From positions 62,001-126,000 of the forward strand of contig NZ_FNPG01000008.1 of the NCBI RefSeq assembly GCF_900107245.1: DNA of 64,000 nt, written 5' to 3'. Source of the DNA: Lachnobacterium bovis DSM 14045. GTDB lineage: Bacteria > Bacillota > Clostridia > Lachnospirales > Lachnospiraceae. Each line of letters begins with the position of its first letter. Position 1 is the stretch's first letter. Positions 1-8,810 of this stretch are shown here, piece after piece. The notes below the pieces were generated by a model. It ran no database searches. It had not been told where the DNA came from and worked only from the letters and a program-made list of their open reading frames with translations. Both the position numbers and the translations under genes were made by a program.

Positions 1-241
1 TAAAAATTTTAGGAATATAAAAATCCTGTGTTTTTGAAGTTTTATATATTTTTGTTAAAGAAGAAATCATTGTTTCTTCGGCTTCTTCTACAAAATTATC
101 ATTAATTGTATCTTCTAAACATAGTGCTAAAGAAAACTTTTTTCCAAAATCTTCATTAATAATTTTTTGAGAAATATTTGATTTGTTAGCAGGTGAGTAT
201 AATAAAGCTCCTACACTATAGTATAGTTCTGAATTTTTCAT
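1..241 (-). CDS. HpcH/HpaI aldolase / citrate-lyase beta-like protein (5' part only)
   Basis: Reading the minus strand from an ATG at 241-239 gives 80 codons without a stop before the window edge, preceded by an AAGGAG-type ribosome binding site near 250. The start MKNSELYYSVGALLYSPAN and the stretch LALCLEDTI followed by VEEAEE resemble the first beta-strands of the CitE/HpcH aldolase fold, whose members carry a similar LCLED motif. A CitE-like enzyme of this kind is a known part of the biosynthetic module that accompanies TerD genes, and the gene diverges from a TelA/TerD operon here. The substrate is unknown. The catalytic residues lie beyond the edge, so activity cannot be judged. Confidence 0.72.
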   Translation of the reverse strand, partial: MKNSELYYSVGALLYSPANKSNISQKIINEDFGKKFSLALCLEDTINDNFVEEAEETMISSLTKIYKTSKTQDFYIPKIF

Positions 242-277
242 AGTAACTCCTTTATAATTATTTATTGTCTAAAGAAA

Positions 278-306
278 AGTATATAATCTTTTTTAATATT
301 ATTCAA
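278..306 (-). promoter_or_regulatory. Sigma-A-type promoter of the leftward CitE-like gene
   Basis: On the minus strand TTGAAT (306-301) is followed by 17 bp and TATACT (283-278). The expected start is about 30 nt before the ATG. No equally clear promoter was found for the rightward operon; a TTGACA at 343-348 has no -10 at the right distance. Confidence 0.55.
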
Positions 307-421
307 GAAGAGCATATTTTAAAAAAGAAGACTGTTAATTTATTGACAAGAGGGTATATTGTTTGAAAAGATAAAGTGTGATAATATTATATTTAAGATT
401 CCTTTAGAGAGGTGTAAAACA

Positions 422-2839
422 ATGTATAGATGTGGCAGATTAAATCAGCTTAGTGATTTTTTTAAAGATATATCCCAAAGGGAAAAAGGCATAATTTATC
501 GCTATAGAATAGAAGAATATAACCAGGATATCTTTGAATTTTTAAAAAGATATTTTGATGAAGCATATAAAAGTGGAGCTGTATTAGGAGATGGAATTAC
601 TAATCCTACAGAGCAGAATCTAGATTATTTTTACAATATTCATGGAAACGAATTTGAGAATTCGATAGATTTTTTTGAAAAAAAATTAAAAATATGGCTA
701 CCGCGATTGAACGATTATCAGAAGGATATATTGGCTCAATCGATTTATGATGAATTGATGGGGTTAAAAAAATCTGGAAAAAATGACAACATGCTTAAAA
801 ATGCCTACATAAAATTTATGTGCTGGCTATACTATAAATTTGAAAAAGTTGTTAATCAATCAAGTAGTTCATTCATTCCTAAAATATTGTATATGGGAAA
901 TATGAGTAAGCATGAAATGCAATTTTTGAGTATGATCTCAAAGATTGGTTGTGATATTGTTTTGGTCTTTACAGATAAGGGCCAAAGTTATAAAAAAGTT
1001 GATTCAAATAATGTTTTTTCAACCAAATTTGAGGTGCTAAACGGAGGAGAGTTTCCAAGCGATTTTTCAGTAAAAAAATTAGCAGAGAAGCCGGTTGTAA
1101 ATGTAAGTAAAAATCAGCCGGTAAATAGAGCAAACCAGCCGGTAAATAGAGCAAACCAGCCGGTAAATAGAGCAAACCAGCCAGTAAACAGAGCGAACCA
1201 GCCAGTAAACAGAGCGAACCAGCCGGTAAACAGAGCGAACCAGCCGGTAAACAGGACAAGTCATCCGACAGCACCGACAAGAAGATTAGAAAGTGGTTTT
1301 ATAAGTGCAATTAACACTTGGATAGAGGGAAAAGACATTACGGATATTTTAACTCCATATTCTCAAAGAGGTAATGAAGAAAAATTTATTTATACATCGT
1401 TTATTAGAGTAAATGGAGTAGAAGATAGACAAACATATCCAAATGAGTTATATAGATTTATAGAACAGTTGCGCCAGAATGATAGAAAGTTTGTGATAAT
1501 AGAAAACGAGATTCCTAAACCTACAGTACAAGAAATCTCAAATATCAGACGAGGTAATTACACAGATGTAGCTCGAATGCTTAATGAATTATCAAAAAAC
1601 ATTAATTATGCGACTAGCGTGCAATTGCAAAAGATAGTTACAGTAGAATTTATTAACTTCTTTCTTGATGAAGGGGAAAAAATGGGCAATAATGTTAATA
1701 AATTGATGAATAAAGCTGTCTATATTTTGTGCTGGTTAAAGAAATATGGAGACATTTTATTTCACGATTGGAAGAAGGAAAACATAGGTTGTGTTATTTA
1801 TTTAGGTGGATGTAAAGACGAAAATGAAGATACTTTTTTAAGATTTTTGTCACGATTGCCTTTAGATATTTTAATTTTAGTTCCAAATTTAAATCAAAAA
1901 TGTCTATTGACAGATGAAAAATTATATGAGATAAATTATAGTCAAAGTATGGAATTAAATGAATTTCCTAAGACCAGTAGTGGTTTAACAATGAATACAG
2001 TGGCGTTTAATGCAGAAAGAGACTTAGATACAATAATGTATCAGGATTCTGGAATGTACAGAATTAATCAGTTTAAAAAAGCGAATGTTGTATTTTTGAG
2101 AACAATGTTTGAAGAGATTGAAATATTATGGGATGAGGCATTAAAATTTAGACCAGGATTTGAGACAATAAATGACACAGTAATTATGCCGGTTATCTCA
2201 GCTAAAGTTTCAGGAGTAAAAGATAGAAACGTTAGAGATTATTTAGCATTAGTTAACAAACTAAAAGCGGCACCACGTACATTGGTTATACAAAATGTTG
2301 ATTATATTCCTCAAGGAATGAGAAACCCTATGAAAGAATATGCAACAAGTTTTTACAAAAATGGAAGACTTCTTAAGGAAAAAATAAAAAGTCATCCAGC
2401 GTATAAATTTAGAATTTTACGTGAAGAAATGCAGGATTATATGTTAGAAAAATTGCAAAGTTTAATAGAACAATGTATAATCAGAGGAACAAAGCAAAAT
2501 GGAACTGAATATACAATTATTTCTGTAGCATTGAATTTAAACAATGAGATTATTCGTATGTTGCAAGAATTTGATTTTACAGGGAAGAATCCGAAAGTGA
2601 TTTATTTTAACACAAAAGACAGACCGTGTTCGTTAGAAGATACTATTTTACTTGCTTATCTGAACATGCTTGGATTTGATACGGTATTCTTTGTTCCAAC
2701 AGGGTATCAGTGTATAGAAGGGTATTTAAACAAGAAATATTTCGAGGAATATCAAGTGGGTGAGTTCATGTTTGATTTGGCAACAAACCATGTCGACAGT
2801 ATGTTTTCATCCATAACAAATAAAATATTTAGAAGATAA
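422..2839 (+). CDS. YceG-like component of the Ter-associated biosynthetic module, internally duplicated
   Basis: First gene of the rightward ter operon, 11 bp before telA. The C-terminal ~500 residues look like the YceG family (Bacillus subtilis yceCDEFGHI operon), a family of uncertain biochemistry found with TerD genes. Residues ~1-230 appear to be a diverged partial copy of the middle of the same domain. An N-terminal stretch (cysteine-tryptophan-leucine near an ILYMGNMSKHE motif, then LVFTDKGQ and LNGGEFP) parallels a later one (ILCWL, VIYLGGCKDE, LVPNLNQ, ELNEFP) in the same order. The two parts are joined by seven NQPVNRA repeats. I chose ATG 422 (805 aa) because GAGAGGTG lies 7 nt upstream; a TTG at 359 would add 21 residues. 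B. subtilis YceG is about 537 aa, so this protein is unusually long. Confidence 0.7.
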   Translation: MYRCGRLNQLSDFFKDISQREKGIIYRYRIEEYNQDIFEFLKRYFDEAYKSGAVLGDGITNPTEQNLDYFYNIHGNEFENSIDFFEKKLKIWLPRLNDYQKDILAQSIYDELMGLKKSGKNDNMLKNAYIKFMCWLYYKFEKVVNQSSSSFIPKILYMGNMSKHEMQFLSMISKIGCDIVLVFTDKGQSYKKVDSNNVFSTKFEVLNGGEFPSDFSVKKLAEKPVVNVSKNQPVNRANQPVNRANQPVNRANQPVNRANQPVNRANQPVNRANQPVNRTSHPTAPTRRLESGFISAINTWIEGKDITDILTPYSQRGNEEKFIYTSFIRVNGVEDRQTYPNELYRFIEQLRQNDRKFVIIENEIPKPTVQEISNIRRGNYTDVARMLNELSKNINYATSVQLQKIVTVEFINFFLDEGEKMGNNVNKLMNKAVYILCWLKKYGDILFHDWKKENIGCVIYLGGCKDENEDTFLRFLSRLPLDILILVPNLNQKCLLTDEKLYEINYSQSMELNEFPKTSSGLTMNTVAFNAERDLDTIMYQDSGMYRINQFKKANVVFLRTMFEEIEILWDEALKFRPGFETINDTVIMPVISAKVSGVKDRNVRDYLALVNKLKAAPRTLVIQNVDYIPQGMRNPMKEYATSFYKNGRLLKEKIKSHPAYKFRILREEMQDYMLEKLQSLIEQCIIRGTKQNGTEYTIISVALNLNNEIIRMLQEFDFTGKNPKVIYFNTKDRPCSLEDTILLAYLNMLGFDTVFFVPTGYQCIEGYLNKKYFEEYQVGEFMFDLATNHVDSMFSSITNKIFRR
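1112..1258 (+). repeat. Seven in-frame 21-bp tandem repeats encoding NQPVNRA
   Basis: Seven contiguous 21-bp units each encode Asn-Gln-Pro-Val-Asn-Arg-Ala; the last ends in Thr. The units fall into sub-groups by silent changes: units 1-3 use CCGGTAAATAGAGCA, units 4-5 use CCAGTAAACAGAGCG, units 6-7 mix the two. This suggests recent stepwise copying. The block forms a proline/asparagine-rich linker between the two YceG-like halves. Long open frames on the opposite strand here are by-products of the repeat. Confidence 0.93.
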
Positions 2840-2850
2840 GAGGAAAAAAG

Positions 2851-3999
2851 ATGGGATTAAATTTTAAAACAAATGAAACACAGACTGCTGTAGCTACAGC
2901 GCCTACAACATCAACAGATATCATTGATGTTAAACCATACGATATCGTAGAAGACAGACAGAAAATGAATGAGACATTAGTTGCATCTAAAGAAGTAGAC
3001 GATTTAGCAAGCCAAATTGAAATTGCTGATTTAAACACAATCGTTACATTTGGTGCAGAAGCAGCAGATGAAATTGCAAAGGCTTCAGATGTTGTATTAA
3101 ACGGAATGTCTTTATCACAAATTGAAGAGTCAAGTGAAATGCTTAATACTCTTTCAAAAATAATGTCAAAATTTGATATTGATGAAATCAAACAGGAGCC
3201 AGGTTTTTTCAATAAATTGTTTGGAAGTTTTAAAAAACAATTAGAGAAAATCTTAGAAAAATACCAGACAATGGGTGGAGAAGTTGACAAGATTTATGTT
3301 CAACTAAAACAGTATGAAAATGAAATAAAAGAAGCTAACAAAAAGTTAGATAAGATGTTTGATGCTAATGTTGAGTATTATCATTTATTGGTAAAATACA
3401 TTTTAGCTGGAGAGCAGGGCTGTCAAGAAATTAAAGACTATATTGAAAAGAGACAAGCTGATTTTGAAGCGACAGGAGATAATTCAATTCAATTTGAAAT
3501 CCAAAATTTGAATCAGGCGTTACTTATGTTAGAGCAAAGAACACAAGATTTAAGAATAGCAGAAAATGTAGCTATGCAGTCTATTCCAATGATTAAAACA
3601 ATGGAATTTTCTAATTTGAATTTAGTAAGAAAAATAAATTCAGCATTCATCATTACATTACCAGTTTTCAAACAAGCTTTAGCACAGGCTATTATGCTTA
3701 AACGTCAGAAACTTCAGGCAGAAGCTATGGCTGCATTAGATGAAAAGACTAATGAATTATTAATTAAAAATGCCAATAATACTGTTGAACAGTCTAAGAT
3801 GACAGCAAGACTTGCTTCAGGAAGTTCAATTAAGATAGAGACTCTGGAATCAACATGGAGAACTATCGTAAATGGTATTGAAGAAACAAAAAATATTCAG
3901 GAAAATGCCAGAGCTAAGAGAATCGAGGATCAGGCAAGACTTGAAGAAATTAAAAAAGATTTCAATGAAAGATATCATATGCCAGCTAGCAAAAGATAA
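2851..3999 (+). CDS. telA: TelA-family toxic-anion resistance protein
   Basis: A 382-residue, mostly helical, charged protein without signal peptide or membrane segment. The core (IMSKFDIDEIKQEPGFFNKLFGSFKKQLEKI, then a coiled coil with YVQLKQYENEIKEANKKLDKM, and MEFSNLNLVRKINSAFIITLPVFKQALAQAI further on) matches the TelA/KlaA family (B. subtilis YceH). Members are linked to tellurite and other toxic-anion resistance and to cell-envelope stress, but the molecular role is unsettled. It lies 11 bp after the YceG-like gene and 38 bp before the first terD, so co-transcription is likely. The length is normal for the family. Confidence 0.9.
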   Translation: MGLNFKTNETQTAVATAPTTSTDIIDVKPYDIVEDRQKMNETLVASKEVDDLASQIEIADLNTIVTFGAEAADEIAKASDVVLNGMSLSQIEESSEMLNTLSKIMSKFDIDEIKQEPGFFNKLFGSFKKQLEKILEKYQTMGGEVDKIYVQLKQYENEIKEANKKLDKMFDANVEYYHLLVKYILAGEQGCQEIKDYIEKRQADFEATGDNSIQFEIQNLNQALLMLEQRTQDLRIAENVAMQSIPMIKTMEFSNLNLVRKINSAFIITLPVFKQALAQAIMLKRQKLQAEAMAALDEKTNELLIKNANNTVEQSKMTARLASGSSIKIETLESTWRTIVNGIEETKNIQENARAKRIEDQARLEEIKKDFNERYHMPASKR

Positions 4000-4037
4000 T
4001 TTCATAAGATATAAAGGGAAACAAGGAGGATTATAAT

Positions 4038-4619
4038 ATGCCAATTAACTTATCAAAAGGACAGAAAATTGATTTGACAAAAGGAAGACCAAGCTTACAT
4101 AAAATAAGAGTAGGATTAGGATGGGATGTAAATGAGTTTGATACAGGTGGAAGTTTTGACTTAGATGCATCAGCATTTTTGGCAGCAGGAAATGGAAAGT
4201 GTACTCAGGATACAGATTTTGTTTTCTATGGAAATTTAGAGCATCCTTCAAAGGCGGTTGTTCATACAGGAGATAACAGAACAGGTGAAGGAGAAGGCGA
4301 TGATGAAGTAATTAATGTAGACTTATCATTGGTACCAGATAGAATTGAAAGAATTGCATTTACTGTTACAATATATGAAGCAGAAAAGAAGAATCAGAAT
4401 TTTGGACAGGTTTCAAATGCCTATATTAGACTTATTGATGAAGAAACTAATGAAGAAATTGTTCGTTATGATTTAGGTGAAGATTTTTCAATTGAAACAG
4501 CAATTGTTGTAGGTGAGTTGTATAAGAATAACGGAGATTGGAAATTTAATGCAATTGGTAGTGGATTCCAGGGTGGACTTGCTGCTCTTTGTGGTCACTA
4601 TGGATTAGAAGCAGAATAA
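4038..4619 (+). CDS. terD: TerD-family calcium-binding stress protein (paralogue 1)
   Basis: A 193-residue cytosolic protein starting with the family signature [13 protein letters not shown]. It carries the acidic calcium-binding motif [13 protein letters not shown] from about residue 78, and the conserved [16 protein letters not shown] and [12 protein letters not shown] segments. TerD proteins are double beta-sandwich proteins that bind Ca2+ and are tied to resistance to tellurite and other stresses. A good AGGAGG site precedes ATG 4038. The next terD starts 15 bp downstream and is close in sequence, which indicates tandem duplication. Confidence 0.94.
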   Translation: MPINLSKGQKIDLTKGRPSLHKIRVGLGWDVNEFDTGGSFDLDASAFLAAGNGKCTQDTDFVFYGNLEHPSKAVVHTGDNRTGEGEGDDEVINVDLSLVPDRIERIAFTVTIYEAEKKNQNFGQVSNAYIRLIDEETNEEIVRYDLGEDFSIETAIVVGELYKNNGDWKFNAIGSGFQGGLAALCGHYGLEAE

Positions 4620-4634
4620 TAGGAGGAATAAAAT

Positions 4635-5216
4635 ATGCCAGTTAATTTAACAAAAGGACAAAAGGTTAGTTTAACAAAGGACAATCCAGGATTAAATAAA
4701 ATTGTAGTAGGATTAGGATGGGATGCTAATCAGTTTGACACAGGTTCACAATTTGATTTAGATGCAGCAGCGTTCATTTTAGGAAGCAATGGAAAAGTTG
4801 CGTCATCAGATGATTTTATTTTTTACGGAAATAAAAAAGATAAATCTGGATCAGTTGAGCATTTAGGAGATAATAGAACAGGTGAAGGTGAAGGCGATGA
4901 TGAACAGATTCGTATTAACCTTGCAACAATGCCAGCCAGTGCAGAAAGAGTAGCATTTACTGTTACAATCTATGAAGCTGAAGCAAGAAATCAAAATTTT
5001 GGACAGGTAAGTAACGCTTACATTAGAGTTTACAATGAAGAAACTAACGAAGAATTAGTTCGTTACGACTTAGATGAAGACTTCTCTATAGAGACAGCTG
5101 TAATTTTTGCTGAAGTATATAAAAGAGGCAATGAGTGGAAAGTTAATGCAATGGGAAGTGGCTACCAAGGTGGCTTAGCAGCGCTTTGTGCAAATTATGG
5201 AGTTGAAGTAGAGTAA
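4635..5216 (+). CDS. terD: TerD-family calcium-binding stress protein (paralogue 2)
   Basis: A 193-residue protein with [13 protein letters not shown] at the start, the same [13 protein letters not shown] acidic loop, [22 protein letters not shown] and [12 protein letters not shown]. It is clearly the nearest relative of the upstream copy, differing mainly in the first half ([15 protein letters not shown]). AGGAGG at 4621-4626 serves ATG 4635. It belongs to the same polycistron as telA, and probably acts with the two other TerD proteins as a set of related calcium-dependent binding modules. Whether they form mixed oligomers cannot be told from sequence. Confidence 0.94.
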   Translation: MPVNLTKGQKVSLTKDNPGLNKIVVGLGWDANQFDTGSQFDLDAAAFILGSNGKVASSDDFIFYGNKKDKSGSVEHLGDNRTGEGEGDDEQIRINLATMPASAERVAFTVTIYEAEARNQNFGQVSNAYIRVYNEETNEELVRYDLDEDFSIETAVIFAEVYKRGNEWKVNAMGSGYQGGLAALCANYGVEVE

Positions 5217-5257
5217 AAATTGACAGGAAGGCTAATTAAAAGAAGGAGGTTTTTAAA

Positions 5258-5836
5258 ATGGCAATTAGCTTATCAAAAGGACAGAAAATAAATTTAACAA
5301 AAGAAAAAGAAGGCTTAAACAAGATACGTGTTGGCCTCGGATGGGATGAAGCTAAAAAATTCCTTGGAATTTTTGGCGCAGATGTTGACTGTGATGCGTC
5401 TGCAATATTATTAAGAAACGGTAAATTTGTTGACAAAAAAGATTTAGTCTATTTTGGAAATTTAAAGCATAAATCAGGTTCAGTAGTACACTGCGGAGAT
5501 AACCTAACAGGATCAGGCGCAGGAGATGATGAACAGATTCTTGTCGAATTAAAAAGTGTACCAAGCGATGTTGATAGAATTGTATTTGTTGTAAACATTT
5601 ATGATTGTATTGCAAGACGTCAGCATTTTGGAATGGTAAAAAATGCCTATATCCGAATCGAAGATCAAGGTTCAAGATCAGAATTATGTAGATTTAACTT
5701 GACTGATGAATATAATGGATGTACAGCAATGATTATGGGTGAAGTATCCAAAGAAGGAAATGAATGGCAATTCCATGCTATTGGACAAGGAACAGATGAC
5801 GCTAAGATTGGACAATTAGTTAACAGATTTTCTTAA
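5258..5836 (+). CDS. TerD-family protein, diverged paralogue 3
   Basis: A 192-residue third member, more diverged than the first two. It retains SLSKGQKINLTK, VGLGWDE, the acidic loop as GDNLTGSGAGDDE, and VVNIYDCIARRQHFGMVKNAYIR. The C-terminal half lacks the [12 protein letters not shown] motif of its neighbours and ends FHAIGQGTDDAKIGQL. This resembles the more distant TerD/TerE-like paralogues that often end such tandem arrays. AAGGAGG precedes the start. It is followed after 21 bp by the P-type ATPase gene. Confidence 0.9.
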   Translation: MAISLSKGQKINLTKEKEGLNKIRVGLGWDEAKKFLGIFGADVDCDASAILLRNGKFVDKKDLVYFGNLKHKSGSVVHCGDNLTGSGAGDDEQILVELKSVPSDVDRIVFVVNIYDCIARRQHFGMVKNAYIRIEDQGSRSELCRFNLTDEYNGCTAMIMGEVSKEGNEWQFHAIGQGTDDAKIGQLVNRFS

Positions 5837-5857
5837 AAAAAATAGGGAGAAAAGAAA

Positions 5858-8596
5858 ATGAAATTTGAAGGTTTAACCAACACTCAGGTTGAAGAATCAC
5901 GTAGAAAATTTGGCTCTAACGTGATACCGGATTCAGAACCAACAACTTTTTGGGATGAATTCAAAGAAACATTTAGCGATCCTATGATTAAAATACTATT
6001 AGCGATTGCTGGTTTAATGATAGTAATGTTTTTCTTAGGTTATGCAGAAATCTATGAACCAATTGGAACTATCGTTGCAGTTTTAATTGTTGCTTTTGTA
6101 TCAGCAAAGACAGGAGTTGCAAGTGATACAAAGTATAGAGAGTTAAAAGACAGCACAAAGAAAGATACTTGTAAAGTACATCGTGATGGAAAATTAGAAG
6201 TGATTGAAGTTGATGATGTTGTTGTCGGAGATAAAGTATTACTTCAGTCGGGAGATAAGATTCCTGCTGATGGTATATTAGTAGATGGAAAATTAAGAGT
6301 TGACAACTCAGCTCTTAATGGAGAAGCTGAAGAATGTAAAAAAGAAGCAGCTCCTATTGAAACACAATTAGCTGATAGTATCACAGGTGATACATTTGTT
6401 GATAAACATTCTTTATTTAGAGGCGCAGTAGTATTTGATGGCGAAGGCTACTTAGATGTAAGAAAAGTCGGTCTTAAAACTATGATGGGTAAAATGGCTG
6501 AAGAAATGCAGGAAGAAGAGCCAGATTCACCACTTAAAGTTAAATTAGGAATTCTTGCAAAACAGATTTCTACATTTGGTTATATCGGTGCCATTGTTAT
6601 TGCTATTTTTTACTTAGTTCATACAATTATGGTGGCACATGGTTTAGGTGCATTTTTGGCACAGGGACCTCAAGGTGTTATTAAGAGTGTTGTAAACGCA
6701 GTTTCATTGGCAGTTGTTATTATCGTTTGTGCAGTACCAGAAGGCCTTCCTCTTATGATTTCACTTGTTCTTATGCAAAATACAAGTAAGATGCTAGATC
6801 ATAACGTATTAGTTAGAAAAGCAGAAGGTATTGAAACTGCTGGATCACTTAATATTTTATTTAGTGATAAAACAGGTACAATCACAAAAGGATCACTTGA
6901 AGTTGTAGATTTCTTTACAGCTGATGGTAAAAGTATTGAAATTAATGAATTGGATAAACATGAAAAAGTAAAAGGTTTAATCAATTTTGCAATTGGAAAA
7001 AATACACAGTCGCTTTTTGATGCAGAAGGCAGAGTTGTCGGTGGTAATGCAACTGATCAGGCATTAATGAAATTCTTAGGAATTGATGAATTCAATAAAC
7101 TAGAAAATGATGATGTTCATAAAATTACTGCGAACCAGGGCTTCAATTCAACTAACAAATTTTCACAGGCTAGAATTGATAGTTTAGGAAAGACATTCTA
7201 CAAAGGTGCACCAGAGAGACTTTTAGCAAAAGCAAAAAAATATTTAGATGCAGATGGTAATGTAAAAGACTTAAATCTTGATGTTTTGAATAAAAAAATT
7301 GATGATTTAGCTGTTAAAGCAATGAGAGTTTTAGCTTTCGGTTATTCAGAAAAAGATTTAGTTGAAAATAGCATTAATGACGATGTTGTTTTAATTGGTT
7401 TAGTTGGTATCAGAGACGATGTTCGTGCTGAAGCTAAAGAAGCTATTCATGAAGTTAGAAAAGCCGGAATTCAGGTCGTTATGATTACTGGTGATAGATT
7501 AGAAACAGCAGTAGCCATTGCAAAAGATGCCGGATTAATTGAATCAGATGAGGATAAAGCAATTTCTTCAGCTCAGTTAAATGAAATGTCTGATGATGAA
7601 GTAAAAGCTATTATTCCACACATCAGAGTTATTGCAAGAGCTTTACCAACAGATAAGTCAAGAATGGTAAGACTTTGTCAGGAAATGAATCTTGTTGTAG
7701 GTATGACAGGTGATGGTGTAAATGATTCGCCAGCTCTTAAACGTGCAGATGTAGGTTTTGCTATGGGTAGTGGTACTGAAGCTGCTAAAGAAGCAGGTAA
7801 GATTGTTATCTTAGATGATAACTTTAAATCTATTAAAGATGCTATTTGGTATGGAAGAACTATTTACCATAATATTTTAAAATTCTGTAAATTCCAGTTA
7901 GTTATTAATGTAACAGCTGTATTAGTAAGTGCAATTGGTCCTTTCTTCGGAGTAGAAGAACCACTTAAGGTAACACATTTATTATTTGTTAACCTTGTAA
8001 TGGATGGACTTGGAGCTATTATGTTAGGTAATGAACCAGCACTTGAAAAATATATGTCTGAAAAACCAAGACGTAGAGATGAAAGCATCATCAGTAAGAA
8101 AATGATGGCTCAGATTATTACAATGGGACTTTGGTTAACAATCATAAGTTTTGTATATTTAAAACTTCCTTTCTTCCAAAATCTATTTGTAGGTGCAGGA
8201 GAAAAATATAAAGTACTTAAAAACAATGTAAAAATGTCTAATGAATATTTACCATACGTAAGACACTTAACAGGCTACTTTGTATTATTTATAGTTGCTG
8301 CATTATTCAATGGATTTAACGTAAGAGATAATGGTTTTGGTATTTTCAAAAATTTAGTTTCAGGTGAAGATAAAAACACAGGATTTTTAAAGGTGTTTGT
8401 TGCTATTTGTGCAGTTCAATGTTTAATAGTTAATGCAACATTAATTCCAAATCCAGTATTCAATTTCATTGGTAAGATGTTTAGCTGTGAAACATTTGGA
8501 ATCAAAGGTTGGATTGCTGTTATTGTACTTGCATTTACAATGATTCCTGTTGACATGATTAGAAAATTTGTTACAAAATCATATAAAGAAGTATAA
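5858..8596 (+). CDS. Calcium-translocating P-type ATPase (PMCA/SERCA-like)
   Basis: A 912-residue P2-type cation pump. Visible motifs: the actuator-domain TGE replaced by NGE in SALNGEAEE, the membrane motif CAVPEGLPLMISLVL typical of Ca2+ pumps, the phosphorylation site FSDKTGTITKG with Asp337, KGAPERLL in the nucleotide domain, MITGDRLETAVAIA, and the hinge GMTGDGVNDSPALKRADVGFAMG. About ten hydrophobic segments fit the family. As the last gene of the YceG-TelA-TerD run, it probably exports Ca2+ (or a similar divalent ion) in connection with the calcium-binding TerD proteins; it takes the place that TerC membrane proteins hold in other ter operons. Ion specificity is inferred. Confidence 0.9.
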   Translation: MKFEGLTNTQVEESRRKFGSNVIPDSEPTTFWDEFKETFSDPMIKILLAIAGLMIVMFFLGYAEIYEPIGTIVAVLIVAFVSAKTGVASDTKYRELKDSTKKDTCKVHRDGKLEVIEVDDVVVGDKVLLQSGDKIPADGILVDGKLRVDNSALNGEAEECKKEAAPIETQLADSITGDTFVDKHSLFRGAVVFDGEGYLDVRKVGLKTMMGKMAEEMQEEEPDSPLKVKLGILAKQISTFGYIGAIVIAIFYLVHTIMVAHGLGAFLAQGPQGVIKSVVNAVSLAVVIIVCAVPEGLPLMISLVLMQNTSKMLDHNVLVRKAEGIETAGSLNILFSDKTGTITKGSLEVVDFFTADGKSIEINELDKHEKVKGLINFAIGKNTQSLFDAEGRVVGGNATDQALMKFLGIDEFNKLENDDVHKITANQGFNSTNKFSQARIDSLGKTFYKGAPERLLAKAKKYLDADGNVKDLNLDVLNKKIDDLAVKAMRVLAFGYSEKDLVENSINDDVVLIGLVGIRDDVRAEAKEAIHEVRKAGIQVVMITGDRLETAVAIAKDAGLIESDEDKAISSAQLNEMSDDEVKAIIPHIRVIARALPTDKSRMVRLCQEMNLVVGMTGDGVNDSPALKRADVGFAMGSGTEAAKEAGKIVILDDNFKSIKDAIWYGRTIYHNILKFCKFQLVINVTAVLVSAIGPFFGVEEPLKVTHLLFVNLVMDGLGAIMLGNEPALEKYMSEKPRRRDESIISKKMMAQIITMGLWLTIISFVYLKLPFFQNLFVGAGEKYKVLKNNVKMSNEYLPYVRHLTGYFVLFIVAALFNGFNVRDNGFGIFKNLVSGEDKNTGFLKVFVAICAVQCLIVNATLIPNPVFNFIGKMFSCETFGIKGWIAVIVLAFTMIPVDMIRKFVTKSYKEV

Positions 8597-8668
8597 TCGA
8601 GATAAAGGCAATAAAAAGCAGATTATAATTTATAATAATTAAATTAAAAACAAGAAATACAAAAGGAT

Positions 8669-8727
8669 AAAAAGATGGCGTGTCAACTATGGATAATAGT
8701 GGAAATAGATTGATGCGACATCTTTTT
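8669..8727 (+). terminator. Intrinsic terminator ending the ter operon
   Basis: AAAAAGATG at 8669 and CATCTTTTT ending at 8727 are the ends of an 18-bp stem with one mismatch and two G-U pairs, closing a 23-nt loop, with the U-run inside the 3' arm. It separates the ATPase gene from the HAD gene. Confidence 0.75.
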
Positions 8728-8810
8728 GATTTTCACAACATACGAGCAAAACATAAACAACATATAAGTGAAGCACAAACAACATACTAATAAAGCATAA
8801 GGAGAATATA

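Noticed and set aside
359-421. TTG 359 as the start of the YceG-like gene
   Set aside because: An AGAGGG is only 4 nt upstream, whereas ATG 422 has GAGAGGTG at ideal spacing. The extension cannot be excluded.
1112-1258. CRISPR-like array
   Set aside because: The 21-bp units are contiguous with no spacers and stay in frame within a gene.
969-1280. Long leucine/tyrosine-rich open frames on the minus strand over the NQPVNRA repeat
   Set aside because: They arise from the complement of the 21-bp repeat in two frames; no ribosome binding site or other coding sign is present, and the plus-strand frame fits the whole gene.
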